A stretch of DNA of 64,000 nt, taken from NCBI GenBank assembly GCA_919902515.1, contig CAKKRD010000014.1:35245-99244 (forward strand). The letters run 5' to 3'. A model generated the notes under the pieces. That model saw only the letters and a program-made list of their open reading frames with translations, was not told where the DNA came from and searched no databases. Below, one piece after another: positions 25,650 through 35,069 of this stretch. Source of the stretch: Nitrosomonadaceae bacterium (GTDB lineage Bacteria; Pseudomonadota; Gammaproteobacteria; Burkholderiales; Nitrosomonadaceae). A program made the translations under genes and the position numbers. The stretch's first letter is position 1; every line of letters begins with the position of its first letter.

Positions 25650-26786
25650 ATGCCAGAGAATCAACCGAGTAATCCCTCAATGCTGCTGCGCCGGGTAACC
25701 GGCGAGGATGGTGCGCCGTGTTTGCTGCTTACCGGCAATTGCACTTTGGTCGCGCTGGAGCAGCGGCTGCAGAAGTTATCCGATGAACTGGCCAGCTATG
25801 CCGCCGACCCGAGACTGCATTGGGATCTGACCGGGATCGAGCAGATGGATGATGCCGGGGCGGTACTGCTGTGGCGGGCCTGGGGTGCACGCCGCCCTCA
25901 ACACCTGCTGCTGCGGCCTGAACAGGAGCGGTTGTTCAGCCGCCTGGGGAAAACACCGCCGCTGCCTGCACCCCCTCCGCGCGATTTGCTGTGGCCGGTC
26001 ACGAAACTGGGCGGGGCGGTTTTTCTGTTGTGGGAACATTTGACCGGCATAGTCATACTGGCGGGCCAATTGCTGCTGGACATGAAGTATCTGGCGGGCC
26101 ATCCTGCACGTATTCCCTGGCGTGAAATTTCCGCTAATCTGTTTCGTACCGGTGCGCAGGCGCTGGGCATTACTGCGCTGGTGGGGTTTCTCATTGGCGT
26201 CGTGCTGAGCTATCTCTCTTCCAAACAGTTGCAGATGTTTGGCGCGGATATTTTCATCATCAACATTCTGGGCATGAGCATCATCCGCGAACTTGGTCCG
26301 ATGCTGGCGGCTATCCTGGTGGCGGGACGTTCCGGCTCTTCCATGACTGCGCAACTGGGCGTGATGCGGGTAACCGAAGAACTGGATGCGCTGACCGTGA
26401 TGGGTATCCCTCACAGTCTGCGGCTGGTGCTGCCAAAAGTTATTGGGCTCGGTATCGCAATGCCGCTGGTAGTGCTGTGGACCAGCGCCATTGCGTTGCT
26501 GGGAGGCATGGTGGTTGCCGAACTGCAGTTAGGACTGAGTTACCACTTTTTTCTCAACAAGCTGCCGGATGCGGTGCCGCTCGCCAATTTATGGCTGGGG
26601 CTGGGCAAGGGCGTGGTGTGCGGCATGATAATCGCGCTCATTGCCTGCCATTTTGGTTTGCGGATCAAATCCGACACCGAAAGCCTGGGTGCAGGCACTA
26701 CCAGTTCAGTGGTGACCGCGATCACTGTTGTCATTATCATCGATGCAATTTTTGCCGTTATTTTCTCTGATGTGGGAATCAAGTAG
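25650..26786 (+). CDS. MlaE-type ABC permease with N-terminal STAS-like domain
   Basis: Encodes 378 residues. A STAS-like domain (about 10-100, with LHWDLTGIEQMDDAGAVLLW) is fused in front of an MlaE/TTG2B permease of about five membrane segments, containing IRELGPMLAAILVAGRSGSS and EELDALTVMGIP, which are family signatures. It is the inner-membrane permease of a phospholipid or hydrophobic-compound transporter between the two membranes. In E. coli the STAS subunit (MlaB) is a separate protein, here it is fused. It heads a four-gene operon. Confidence 0.88.
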   Translation: MPENQPSNPSMLLRRVTGEDGAPCLLLTGNCTLVALEQRLQKLSDELASYAADPRLHWDLTGIEQMDDAGAVLLWRAWGARRPQHLLLRPEQERLFSRLGKTPPLPAPPPRDLLWPVTKLGGAVFLLWEHLTGIVILAGQLLLDMKYLAGHPARIPWREISANLFRTGAQALGITALVGFLIGVVLSYLSSKQLQMFGADIFIINILGMSIIRELGPMLAAILVAGRSGSSMTAQLGVMRVTEELDALTVMGIPHSLRLVLPKVIGLGIAMPLVVLWTSAIALLGGMVVAELQLGLSYHFFLNKLPDAVPLANLWLGLGKGVVCGMIIALIACHFGLRIKSDTESLGAGTTSSVVTAITVVIIIDAIFAVIFSDVGIK

Positions 26787-26795
26787 GGCGATAAT

Positions 26796-27590
26796 GTGAT
26801 GACGAACGAAGTGAACGCAAACTGCATTATCGAGGTTGAAGGGCTGCATAGCCGTTTTGGCAACCATGTGGTGCACGAGGACATCAATCTGTGTGTGCAT
26901 CGCGGCGAGGTGCTGGCGCTGGTAGGCAGTTCCGGCAGCGGCAAGACCGTGCTGCTGCGACAGATGCTGGGTTTGGAAACACCGGCACAAGGGATAGTGC
27001 GGGTTTTTGGCCAGCCCGTACATGATGCCGACCGCAATGAGCTGCAAAGTATGCGCAACCGCTGTGGGGTTTTGTTTCAGAAGGGTGCCTTGTTCAGCGC
27101 ACTATCGGTGTTTGACAATATCGCGCTGCCAATGCGCGAGCTGCGCACGCTGGACGAGCGCATGATACGCGATCTGGTCATGCTCAAGCTCAAAATGGTG
27201 GAGATCGACGCGGAGCATGCGAACAAGATGCCTGCCGAGCTTTCCGGCGGAATGATCAAACGGATTGCGCTGGCACGTGCCATGGCACTGGACCCGGAGC
27301 TGCTGTTTCTGGACGAGCCAACTTCCGGGCTAGATCCGGTACTGAGCGAAGGCTTCGTCAAGCTGATTCAGGCATTGCGCACCGAATTGACGCTGACCAT
27401 CGTCATGGCGACACATGATCTGGACACATTAGCGGCACTGGCCGATCGCGTGGCAGTGTTGGCCGAGCAGCGCTTGTTGGCGCTAGGCAGTCTGGGGGAA
27501 GTAATTAGTATTAGCCACCCATTCATCACCAAATTTTTTCTCGGTGAGCGTGGTAAGAAGACGTTGGGAAATAATGGCTATATCTTATAA
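26796..27590 (+). CDS. MlaF-type ABC transporter ATP-binding protein
   Basis: Encodes 264 residues. Walker A GSSGSGKT, the Q loop LFQKGALF, the signature LSGGMIKR and Walker B LLFLDEPTSGLDP are all intact. The GALFSALSVFDN sequence after the Q loop and SGGMIKR are typical of the Mla/Ttg2A branch. It powers the permease encoded just upstream (9-base gap) and precedes the MCE protein by 9 bases. An AAGGAGG site lies just before the next gene. Confidence 0.92.
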   Translation: MMTNEVNANCIIEVEGLHSRFGNHVVHEDINLCVHRGEVLALVGSSGSGKTVLLRQMLGLETPAQGIVRVFGQPVHDADRNELQSMRNRCGVLFQKGALFSALSVFDNIALPMRELRTLDERMIRDLVMLKLKMVEIDAEHANKMPAELSGGMIKRIALARAMALDPELLFLDEPTSGLDPVLSEGFVKLIQALRTELTLTIVMATHDLDTLAALADRVAVLAEQRLLALGSLGEVISISHPFITKFFLGERGKKTLGNNGYIL

Positions 27591-27599
27591 GGAGGTATC

Positions 27600-28511
27600 A
27601 TGGAAAATCGTGCCCATGCCCTTGCAGCCGGTCTGTTCGTAATACTTCTGAGTATGGCAGTGGCTGCGGTCGCCGTTTGGTTCGGCGGTGAAACCGTGGT
27701 GCGTGACAGGTACTTGCTGGTGTCGGAAGTTCCGGTAACGGGACTGAATCCGCAGGCGGCAGTCCGTTACCGTGGCGTGAGCGTTGGCAAAGTGGAGGAT
27801 ATCCGTCTGGATCCGGAAAATGCGCACTTTATTTTTGTCCGCATTGCCGTTAATCGAGATGTGCCGCTGACCAAAAACACTTACGCACAGTTGGGTTATC
27901 AAGGTTTGACGGGCCTTGCATTCATACAATTGAATGATGATGGCAAACATGTTGAACGCATGCAGACTGATCCGGACAATCCCGCGCGGATTCCGCTGCG
28001 TCCTTCAGCATTGGATAACATAGCCGATGCCGGGCAACACCTGCTGAGCAATGCAAATGAACTGGCAGGACGTCTGAATACATTGCTGGGTGAGCAGAAT
28101 CAGGTGCACATCTCGCACATTCTGAAGAACGTGGAGGGAGCAAGCGGCCGTTTCGATAGCATCGCCGATCAATTGCAGCCGGGACTCAAGGCTTTGCCGG
28201 AATTGACCGCTGAAGCCAGCGTCACCCTGAGACGCGCCAGCCAGTTGATGACAGATCTCAACCAGATTGTGGTAAAAATAAATCAGCAGGGAGGGGCTGT
28301 TGACAGCCTGTCGCAGACTGCCGAAGAGCTTGCAGACACCCTGCCTAAACTGCGTGATGCAAGCCATGGTATCGCGCGCAACACTCGCAGTGTGGATCGC
28401 GTTCTGCTTCAACTGGAAGAACGGCCCCGCAGTCTGTTGTTTGGCAGACCGCCGCCGCCGCCAGGACCGGGAGAAGATGGTTTTATACCGCCACAGGGCT
28501 TATCCAAATGA
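27600..28511 (+). CDS. MlaD-like MCE domain substrate-binding protein
   Basis: Encodes 303 residues, preceded by TAAGGAGG. One N-terminal membrane anchor (about 9-28) is followed by an MCE domain (about 38-118, with VTGLNPQAAVRYRGVSVGKVEDIRL) and a long helical region ending in a proline-rich tail (RPPPPPGPGEDG). MCE proteins form hexameric rings that carry lipids across the periplasm. It overlaps the following lipoprotein gene by four bases (ATGA). Confidence 0.9.
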   Translation: MENRAHALAAGLFVILLSMAVAAVAVWFGGETVVRDRYLLVSEVPVTGLNPQAAVRYRGVSVGKVEDIRLDPENAHFIFVRIAVNRDVPLTKNTYAQLGYQGLTGLAFIQLNDDGKHVERMQTDPDNPARIPLRPSALDNIADAGQHLLSNANELAGRLNTLLGEQNQVHISHILKNVEGASGRFDSIADQLQPGLKALPELTAEASVTLRRASQLMTDLNQIVVKINQQGGAVDSLSQTAEELADTLPKLRDASHGIARNTRSVDRVLLQLEERPRSLLFGRPPPPPGPGEDGFIPPQGLSK

Positions 28512-29152
28512 AAAAAATTATTTTATTTGCAATGATGCTGCTCACAGGATGCGCCATCACGCCCCATGCCCAGATTCCGGCGGCAGTGTATGACTTTGGC
28601 TTGCAGCCGCCGACAGATGCCGCCGCTGCTTCTGCCCTATCGGGACAGCCACAGCCATGGGCAAGCCTGCTGGTAGCAGAGGCGACAGCCCCTGCATGGC
28701 TGGATAGCCAGGCGATTCAGTATCGTCTGGCGTATCACGATCCCGCGCAGACGCATAGTTACGCCAACAGCCGCTGGGCCGCTGCACCTGCGGCACTGCT
28801 CACCCAGCGCATCAGGAGCCGTATCACCGCCGTCACCAACAGCGGGGTGGTGAGTGCCGGTGATGGGGTGCGGGCGGATTACGCGTTGCGCCTTGAACTG
28901 GAAGAATTTTCCCAGGTATTTGATACGGTCGAGCAAAGTCGTGTGGTGGTCAGATTGCGTGCCAGTCTGGTCGAGCGCGGGACTCGCCGGTTACTGATTC
29001 AGCGCAACTTCAGCGTGGAACAGGTGGCTCCTGCGGCCGACGCCACGGGCGCGGTGCATGCCTTGACCGAAGCGGGTGACAGACTGACCGGAGATCTGAT
29101 CGACTGGCTTGCCGCAAAGCTGGAAGAAGAAGGGAAGAAAGCAGCAAAGTGA
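28508..29152 (+). CDS. ABC-type transport auxiliary lipoprotein (PqiC-like)
   Basis: Encodes 214 residues with a lipoprotein signal, LLTGC, cysteine at 15. The mature part follows the pattern of the ABC-type transport auxiliary lipoprotein family: YDFGLQPP, then WLDSQAIQYRLAYHDPAQTHSYANSRWAAAPAALLTQRIRSR. Such proteins sit in the outer membrane and pair with MCE transporters, as PqiC does with PqiB. It ends the Mla-type operon; the SYLF lipoprotein gene follows 46 bases later. Confidence 0.85.
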   Translation: MKKIILFAMMLLTGCAITPHAQIPAAVYDFGLQPPTDAAAASALSGQPQPWASLLVAEATAPAWLDSQAIQYRLAYHDPAQTHSYANSRWAAAPAALLTQRIRSRITAVTNSGVVSAGDGVRADYALRLELEEFSQVFDTVEQSRVVVRLRASLVERGTRRLLIQRNFSVEQVAPAADATGAVHALTEAGDRLTGDLIDWLAAKLEEEGKKAAK

Positions 29153-29198
29153 GATTGAGTCAGGGGTAATCCCTCCATTTTTAACAGGTGTCAAAAGT

Positions 29199-29762
29199 AT
29201 GAAACGAGTAAAAATTGGGTTGTGCAGCCTTGTAATTACCCTCATTTTGAGTGGTTGTGCCACTACGGGTGGCGCAACCCCGGAAGGGAAACGTCAGGCT
29301 ATTCTCTCTATGAAAAACGAGACACTGTCGGCGCTTTATAAAGTTCGCCCTGGGGCGAGAGCCCAGATTGCAGCGGCGCCCGGTTATGCAGTTTTCAGCA
29401 ACGCCAATGTCAATGTAATTTTTGCCAGCTTCGGTGGCGGTTATGGGGTTGTCAGCGGCAACAAGACTAAGCCCGTTTTCATGAAAATGGGAGAGCTTGG
29501 TATCGGCTTAGGACTTGGTGTGAAGGATTTTCGCGCTATATTCATTTTTCATGATCAGGCAACCCTGACAAAGTTTGTCGACAGCGGCTGGGAATTCGGA
29601 GCACATGCCGATGCAGCGGCTAAGGCCAGCGACAAAGGCGCGGCTGTAGGCGGCGAGATCCTCCTCAGCGGCATAACAATTTATCAATTAACGGAAAGTG
29701 GGCTTGCGCTTCAGGCTACGGTTAAAGGGACTAAGTACTGGAAAGATGACGAGCTGAATTGA
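29199..29762 (+). CDS. SYLF (Ysc84-like) domain lipoprotein
   Basis: Encodes 187 residues from the ATG at 29199, chosen because it gives a lipoprotein signal ending LSGCATTGG. The remainder is the SYLF domain: ALYKVRPGARAQIAAAPGYAVFSN, GGGYGVV and a C-terminal EILLSGITIYQLTESGLALQATVKGTKYW. SYLF domains bind phospholipids. Position right after the Mla-type transport operon suggests a part in envelope lipid handling, and it may be cotranscribed. Confidence 0.85.
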   Translation: MKRVKIGLCSLVITLILSGCATTGGATPEGKRQAILSMKNETLSALYKVRPGARAQIAAAPGYAVFSNANVNVIFASFGGGYGVVSGNKTKPVFMKMGELGIGLGLGVKDFRAIFIFHDQATLTKFVDSGWEFGAHADAAAKASDKGAAVGGEILLSGITIYQLTESGLALQATVKGTKYWKDDELN

Positions 29763-29920
29763 GCGGCGCGCGCGTACATTTAGTCTGACGAAATAGATCG
29801 GAGTGTTATCGCATTGCAGTCAGGTCATCTGCCGTTTCTGGACTTTACCCGCTTTGCTGGAAATTTCTCAGCTTCTGGTTTGGAGCTATTTTAATGCCAT
29901 TTTTATGCGTAAGTAGGAAG

Positions 29921-30014
29921 AAGGGGATGCAGCCATTTACCATGCTAGACTTTCTGCATGCCTCGTCTCACCCGCACTGGCTTGATGTGTGAATAAGGGT
30001 TGCATCCCCTTTTT
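29921..30014. repeat. Long-spaced inverted repeat with arms GAAGGGGATGCA / TGCATCCCCTTTTT
   Basis: AAGGGGATGCAGCC (29921-29934) and GGTTGCATCCCCTT (29999-30012) are near-perfect inverted arms around a 64-base centre. The right arm is followed by more T residues. It could be a bidirectional terminator after the SYLF gene or the ends of a tiny non-coding element. The 29763-29920 stretch holds nothing I can identify. Confidence 0.45.
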
Positions 30015-30103
30015 CCATTCTCGGCGGTGACCGGCGCTTGCGAAGCCGCCTGCGTGTCGAGCTGACAGAGTGCGCGTGTTGCGGCGAGCAGATCGAGTTT
30101 CAT
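29945..30103 (-). pseudogene. Probable 5' remnant of a gene (starts MKLDLLAATRALCQLD)
   Basis: On the minus strand an ATG at 30103 has GGAG eight bases upstream and opens a 52-codon frame. The first ~27 codons read like an authentic protein start; from codon 30 it runs into the inverted repeat at 29921-30014 and soon stops at TAG 29945. This looks like the head of a gene whose body has been lost. The family is not recognisable. Confidence 0.3.
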
Positions 30104-30194
30104 CGTGTGGGCTCCGTAGTGCAGAAAAAAGTGGCGGCATTGCCGTCGTGATATTGCACATGTAGAAAATAATTTGAACCTGGCCCCTTAATTT

Positions 30195-31169
30195 ATGGTA
30201 GAGATGAACCAACAAGCATTCGTACTACGTATTGCACCGAGCGGTGACGACAGGGTTCCCGAAGCTCTGTCCGAAAATCAGATAATCATCGGCTGGGCAG
30301 GGGCAGATGGCCTACTGGAACCATCGCTTTCGTGGGAGCAGTTTCGCGAGATCATTCGTTCCGTCTACTACGCCAATGAGGAAACGTTGCGCAAACCTGG
30401 TGCCGCATCCGGGCACATGTGGCGTTTCGTCAGAGAAATGAACGTCGGTGATCTTGTCGTCGTTCCCTACGGATCAGAATTTTTCGTAGCTACGATCAAG
30501 GGTCCAGCCACTTACAATCCCGCCAAAGTCGCCGATGACACAGCCTACAGGCGAGATGTTCAATGGCTTAACGACAAGAAACCAATTCGACGCGACGTAG
30601 CAAAGTCAGCTCTTATCTCTCGCATGAAGACCCAGGGGACTTGTGCCTATGCAACTGATTTGCTCGATGAAATAAAGGAATGTTTGCTTATTGTCTCGAA
30701 GGGCCAAGCGCCAACATTTCAAACCGACTTGCAGTCGCGCTTAATTCGAGAAACGTTGGAGGAGCTACGCAAAGGACGCATGGATAGCTTTGGCTTTGAG
30801 CGGCTGATCCAAACAGTTCTGACTGGCCTAGGTGCAGAAGATGCTCGCATTGTTCCGAGGTTACAAGACAAGGGTGCAGATGTTCTGGCCACATTCCGCG
30901 TAGCTGGCGCATTCCGTCAGGTCGTTGCTGTCCAGGCAAAACACTGGCAACCAAACCCGCCGGTCGGCAAAGAAGTGGTGGAACAACTCATCAAAGGCAT
31001 TGAGGCAGAGTCGGCCAATTTGGGTATGGTAATCACATCGGGCTCCATCTCTGATGAAGCAGTCCAGGCCGCCGAAAACTACTTCGAAGAAAAGGGAATC
31101 AAGATTGAGCTTGTTGATGGCGAGCAATTCGCCAAATTGATTGTCGAACATGGCATCAGCGCGAGCTAA
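30195..31169 (+). CDS. Mrr-type restriction endonuclease with N-terminal modified-base-sensor-like domain
   Basis: Encodes 324 residues. The C-terminal half (about 190-324) has an Mrr nuclease fold: GFERLIQTVLTGLGA, RLQDKGADVLA with the catalytic aspartate, and VAVQAKHW as the QxK motif. The N-terminal half (about 8-115: IIIGWAG, MWRFVREMNVGDLVVVPYG, FFVATIKG) resembles EVE/PUA-like domains that read modified bases. Together this suggests a type IV enzyme cutting modified foreign DNA. No methylase is next to it. Start may be ATG 30195 or 30204; neither has a good ribosome site. It is isolated and probably acquired. Confidence 0.78.
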   Translation: MVEMNQQAFVLRIAPSGDDRVPEALSENQIIIGWAGADGLLEPSLSWEQFREIIRSVYYANEETLRKPGAASGHMWRFVREMNVGDLVVVPYGSEFFVATIKGPATYNPAKVADDTAYRRDVQWLNDKKPIRRDVAKSALISRMKTQGTCAYATDLLDEIKECLLIVSKGQAPTFQTDLQSRLIRETLEELRKGRMDSFGFERLIQTVLTGLGAEDARIVPRLQDKGADVLATFRVAGAFRQVVAVQAKHWQPNPPVGKEVVEQLIKGIEAESANLGMVITSGSISDEAVQAAENYFEEKGIKIELVDGEQFAKLIVEHGISAS

Positions 31170-31389
31170 CCAGGTATTCCAGCGGACTGTCCTGCGCTTT
31201 TTTCATCCGCTGCACTCAAGCGTTGACGCTGTAGAAAAACCCTTTTTCCGCCATTTTCCGAACGAATTTCCTTCATCTGAAGCGCTGAATTTTTGCTTCA
31301 GTGAATCAGTTAGAATTTTTTACCGGTTGGGATTGTGCGAGGAGTGTCTGGCAGCTTAATGCGCTATTCCAACCACATGATTTAAGTTT

Positions 31390-32190
31390 CTACTTGAGTG
31401 CGCCGAATACTTCCTGCAGCAGCTTGTTGCCCTGACCGATCGGGTCTTTGCGGATGGCGCGTTCTTCTTCCGCCATCATCAGAAAGTAACCATCCAGGAT
31501 TTTTTGTGTCAGGTAGTTTTCGACGTCCACCTCTTTTTCCGTCACCAGGCCTAACTTCACGCCTCTGCGGATAAACTCGTTGAGTTGGTTGAGCAGTCCC
31601 GTCTGGGCAATTTCTTTTCGCACGATGGGCAGGAGTTTTTCGGCGAGAGGACCCGAGGTGGCATCGCGGAAGTATTCAGTAGCCGCATCATCATCGCCGG
31701 CAAGGATTCCTTTGGCATCTGCCACCGTCATTTTTCTCACGGCATCTACCAGCAATATCATCGCTTCAGGCGCCGCCGCTTCCGCCGTACGATTCATGGC
31801 GATGACCAATGCATCAGCATGCTTTTTCATGCCGAAACTGCGCATCACCCCTTCCGCTTTTTGCAGCGACCTGGGCAGCGGGATCCTGACTCCGGCATTG
31901 CCGAGAAATCCGTTGCTCACTGTCAGCTTGCTGGTCGCCACAGTGACGCTCTGAGCAAGCGCTTGCTTCAGGCCATCGACGGCTTCTTCGTTGGAAAGAG
32001 TGTCGATGCCGGCAGCGAAGACGGGCGAGGAAAGGAAGAATAAAATAAGCAAAGCGCTAGTGGCACGCAGCGACCGGCAGCTTCTGCCGTTCCAATTTGG
32101 AATGGAAACGATGGCCACGCTGCCTCCCGTTCCGGTTTCCGGAGGCATTGTTTTCCGGTAAGCAGGATCGAGGTATATAGTCTGCGGCAT
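31390..32190 (-). CDS. Exported DUF4197 protein
   Basis: Encodes up to 266 residues. The mature region, beginning AGIDTLSNEEAVDGLKQALAQ, is a typical all-helical DUF4197 domain, of unknown function, with VSNGFLGNAGVRIPLP. A signal peptide (RATSALLILFFLSSPVFA) lies at about residues 42-59 of the longest form. Two starts are possible: ATG at 32190 with GGGGAG upstream, and GTG at 32118 with GGGAGG upstream, which gives a more usual signal length. It follows lipA by 20 bases on the same strand. The 220 bases between the Mrr gene and this one hold no identifiable gene. Confidence 0.75.
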   Translation of the reverse strand: MPQTIYLDPAYRKTMPPETGTGGSVAIVSIPNWNGRSCRSLRATSALLILFFLSSPVFAAGIDTLSNEEAVDGLKQALAQSVTVATSKLTVSNGFLGNAGVRIPLPRSLQKAEGVMRSFGMKKHADALVIAMNRTAEAAAPEAMILLVDAVRKMTVADAKGILAGDDDAATEYFRDATSGPLAEKLLPIVRKEIAQTGLLNQLNEFIRRGVKLGLVTEKEVDVENYLTQKILDGYFLMMAEEERAIRKDPIGQGNKLLQEVFGALK

Positions 32191-32210
32191 CTTGTCTCCC
32201 CGGGTATTCG

Positions 32211-33149
32211 TTATATCACGCCGGCTTCATGCGCCTGCTGGTCGGCGTGATAGCTGGAACGCACCATCGGTCCGCAGGCAGCATGGCTGAAACCCATCGC
32301 CACCGCGGCGCGCTCAAATTCCTTGAAGCCTTCCGGCGGTACATAGCGCAGCACCGGCAAATGTCCGGTACTGGGTTGCAGATACTGGCCGATGGTGAGC
32401 ATCTCGACAGCATGTTTACGCAAGTCACGCAACACCTCCAGAATTTCCGCGTCGGTTTCGCCCAAGCCCAGCATTAGCCCGGACTTGGTCGGAATTGCGG
32501 GAAACCGTGCCTTGAAATCCTGCAGCAGTTTCAGCGAATGGACATAATCTGCGCCGGGGCGGCACTGCTTGTAGAGGCGCGGCACGGTTTCGAGATTATG
32601 GTTCAGCACGTCAGGCGGGCAGGCAGATAATTTTTCCAGCGCGGCTTCCAGTCTGCCACGGAAATCAGGTACCAGGATTTCGATTTTTGTCTGCGGCGAA
32701 TGCGTGCGCACCTGGCGGATGCAGTCGGCAAAATGCTGGGCGCCGCCGTCGCGCAGGTCATCGCGGTCAACGCTGGTGATGACCACGTATTTCAGTTTCA
32801 TGGCGGCGATCGACTGTGCCAGATGCAGCGGTTCTTCGGCGTCCGGCGGCAGCGGTTTGCCGTGCGCCACATCGCAGAACGGGCAGCGGCGGGTGCAGAG
32901 GTCGCCCAGGATCATGAAGGTGGCGGTACCCTTGCCGAAGCACTCGCCGATGTTGGGGCAGGAGGCTTCCTCGCACACCGTGTGCAGCTTCTGTTCGCGC
33001 AGGATGCGCTTGACTTCGTAGAACTCCTGGCTGCTGGAGGAACGCACCCGTATCCATGACGGTTTGCGCAGAAATTCGGTCTGCAGAACAATTTTGATCG
33101 GGTTGCGCGCGGTTTTATCCGCGCCTTTCTGGCGGGTTTCAGTGGTCAT
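32211..33149 (-). CDS. lipA: Lipoyl synthase
   Basis: Encodes 312 residues. Auxiliary iron-sulfur cluster ligands are in [12 protein letters not shown], the radical SAM cluster ligands are in CTRRCPFC, and the C-terminal RSSYHA carries the conserved serine. It inserts two sulfurs into octanoyl groups to make lipoate on dehydrogenase E2 and glycine cleavage H proteins. Its start overlaps lipB by 11 bases. Confidence 0.96.
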   Translation of the reverse strand: MTTETRQKGADKTARNPIKIVLQTEFLRKPSWIRVRSSSSQEFYEVKRILREQKLHTVCEEASCPNIGECFGKGTATFMILGDLCTRRCPFCDVAHGKPLPPDAEEPLHLAQSIAAMKLKYVVITSVDRDDLRDGGAQHFADCIRQVRTHSPQTKIEILVPDFRGRLEAALEKLSACPPDVLNHNLETVPRLYKQCRPGADYVHSLKLLQDFKARFPAIPTKSGLMLGLGETDAEILEVLRDLRKHAVEMLTIGQYLQPSTGHLPVLRYVPPEGFKEFERAAVAMGFSHAACGPMVRSSYHADQQAHEAGVI

Positions 33150-33810
33150 GATGGTGGGAGCTTTTTCCTTCGATAATTCGTGTCTGTAATTTCTCTGCGA
33201 GCCTGCTGCTCAGCATCTCAAGTCCGTCGGCTATTCCAAGGTCATGCGTTTGCGTTACCTGCAATCCCGCATAGCCGCAGGGATTAATCGCGCTAAACGG
33301 AGTCAGATCCATGTGCACATTGAGTGCCAGGCCGTGGTAGCAGCAGCCGTTCTTTATTTTCAGACCCAGTGCCGCGATTTTGGCACCGTTCACATATACG
33401 CCGGGCGCATGCGTGCGGCCTTCGGCACTGATGTGATAGTCCTGCAGCAAGTCTATCACGGCGCTTTCCATTCTTCTGACCAGTTCACGTACCCCGAGTT
33501 TATGCCGGCGCATGTCCAGCAGCAGATAAGCGATGATCTGGCCGGGGCCATGGTAAGTGATTTGCCCGCCGCGATCGATCCGGATCACCTCAATGCCGTT
33601 GCTATGCAGCAGATGTTCCGGCTTGCCCGCCACCCCCTGGGTATAGACCGGCGGATGCTGTAACAGCCAGATTTCATCAGGTGTGTTCTGTGTGCGGGAC
33701 GCGGTGAAATCCTTCATTGCCTGCCACGTGGGCAGATAGTCCACCACGCCACGGTATCTGATTCTGAGCTTTGAATTTTCAGTTCCTGGTTCGAGATAAA
33801 AGGTATCCAT
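33139..33810 (-). CDS. lipB: Octanoyltransferase
   Basis: Encodes 223 residues from the ATG at 33810 (a TTG four codons earlier is possible). [20 protein letters not shown], the lysine in [11 protein letters not shown] and the cysteine in [13 protein letters not shown] are the catalytic signature. It transfers octanoate from acyl carrier protein to lipoyl domains for LipA to act on. The C-terminus is histidine-rich (SSHHHDH). It lies between ybeD and lipA. Confidence 0.95.
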   Translation of the reverse strand: MDTFYLEPGTENSKLRIRYRGVVDYLPTWQAMKDFTASRTQNTPDEIWLLQHPPVYTQGVAGKPEHLLHSNGIEVIRIDRGGQITYHGPGQIIAYLLLDMRRHKLGVRELVRRMESAVIDLLQDYHISAEGRTHAPGVYVNGAKIAALGLKIKNGCCYHGLALNVHMDLTPFSAINPCGYAGLQVTQTHDLGIADGLEMLSSRLAEKLQTRIIEGKSSHHHDH

Positions 33811-33828
33811 GTCAAACTTCAAAGCTCT

Positions 33829-34143
33829 TCAAAGCGTCATTACCACCGTTGGATGGTCGCACAATTCCTGATAGAGCGCATCCAGTTGAGTGCGGGAAAC
33901 GGCACGGACAGTGCAGGTGAGACTCAGATAGGTGCCTTTCTTGCTTATTTTTATTGCCATGCTGGTATCGTCAAAATCAGGAGCATGCCGTTTCACGATC
34001 ATCAACACCGCCTGGGGGAAACTTTGCTGAACAAGGGTGTGTTCCGCGCCAACGGCTGCTTGCCCCGCTAGTGTATCCGCGTGCCCCATGATCTTGATGG
34101 GGAAGTCGCAGGGATAGTCGATCAGCGAGGGTGGCTCAGTCAT
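33829..34143 (-). CDS. ybeD: YbeD family regulator-like protein (DUF493)
   Basis: Encodes 104 residues, with IDYPCDFPIKIMG near the start and SKKGTYLSLTCTVRAVSRTQLDALYQEL near the end, the pattern of this small ferredoxin-like ACT-related family. Function unresolved. It sits directly before lipB, as in E. coli and many betaproteobacteria, which suggests a link to lipoate metabolism. Confidence 0.9.
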   Translation of the reverse strand: MTEPPSLIDYPCDFPIKIMGHADTLAGQAAVGAEHTLVQQSFPQAVLMIVKRHAPDFDDTSMAIKISKKGTYLSLTCTVRAVSRTQLDALYQELCDHPTVVMTL

Positions 34144-34177
34144 ATGTTTTCAGCGCAGATGGATTGGCAGCCCCACT

Positions 34178-35038
34178 TTAAGAGTTGGGGGTGTTGCCGC
34201 GCATGACCGTGACCTTGTAATTCTGGTAGAGCTGGTACAGTTGTGCAAACATTCTTCCGGGGCTGCCATCACCCACCGGCTTGCCATCGAGACGGGTGAT
34301 GGGCATGATTTCCTTGGTGGAGGAGGTCAACAGCAATTCCTGGGCGGTGCGCACTTCATATTCAGAGATTTCTCTCACCTCGTACGGAATGTCATGGGCA
34401 GCCGCCAGTTCCAGTACGACATCGTAGGTAATGCCGGGCAGCATCAGATGGTTCTTCGGCGGAGCCAGCAGAACTCCATCTTTCGCCACGAAAATATTGC
34501 TGGCCGCACCCTCGGTCATGAAGCCTTCCCGCAGCAGCACGGTTTCCACCGCACCCACGTCCACCGCCATCTGGCGCAGCAACACGTTAGGCAGCAGCGA
34601 AATTGCCTTGATGTCGCAACGCAGCCAGCGGTTGTCGCTGGCGGTGATGGCAGCAACACCGGTGGCAAGCAGCTCCTTTGGCGGGGTCAGCAGTGGGTTG
34701 CTCATGATGAATACCGTGGGCGCGACACCTTTGGGGAAAGCGTGATCGCGCTTGGCCACACCGCGCGTGATATGTAAGTAGAGATATTGGTCGTCACCCT
34801 CGTTAGCGGCGATGAGCCGTTCCAGCAGATCGCCCCACTCGGCATCGGTATGTGGATTTGTTATACGAATGCTGTCGAGGCTGTGCTGCAAGCGGCGCAG
34901 ATGCTCGGTCAATCGGAAAGGCCTGCGCGAATACACGGGGATCACTTCGTACACGCCGTCACCGAAAATAAAGCCCCGATCCAGCACCGGAATGCGTGCT
35001 TCTTCGATGGACATGAAGTCGCCATTGAGATAAATCAT
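34178..35038 (-). CDS. dat: D-amino acid aminotransferase (class IV PLP)
   Basis: Encodes 286 residues from the ATG at 35038 (MIYLNGDF). The longer open frame reads upstream of a normal family start and is rejected. DRGFIFGDGVYEVIPVY and the Schiff-base lysine in CDIKAISLLPN, then EGFMTEGAASNIFV and LPGITYDVV, mark the D-amino acid / branched-chain class IV aminotransferases. Position after dacC and before ybeD favours the D-amino acid enzyme, which makes D-glutamate or D-alanine for peptidoglycan. A branched-chain role cannot be excluded. Confidence 0.85.
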   Translation of the reverse strand: MIYLNGDFMSIEEARIPVLDRGFIFGDGVYEVIPVYSRRPFRLTEHLRRLQHSLDSIRITNPHTDAEWGDLLERLIAANEGDDQYLYLHITRGVAKRDHAFPKGVAPTVFIMSNPLLTPPKELLATGVAAITASDNRWLRCDIKAISLLPNVLLRQMAVDVGAVETVLLREGFMTEGAASNIFVAKDGVLLAPPKNHLMLPGITYDVVLELAAAHDIPYEVREISEYEVRTAQELLLTSSTKEIMPITRLDGKPVGDGSPGRMFAQLYQLYQNYKVTVMRGNTPNS

Positions 35039-35069
35039 ACTGATCCTTGAAGGTTTCTGCGGTGGGAAA

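Noticed and set aside
31141-31359. 72-codon plus-strand frame after the Mrr gene
   Set aside because: It begins inside the Mrr gene in another frame and shows no domain or ribosome site.
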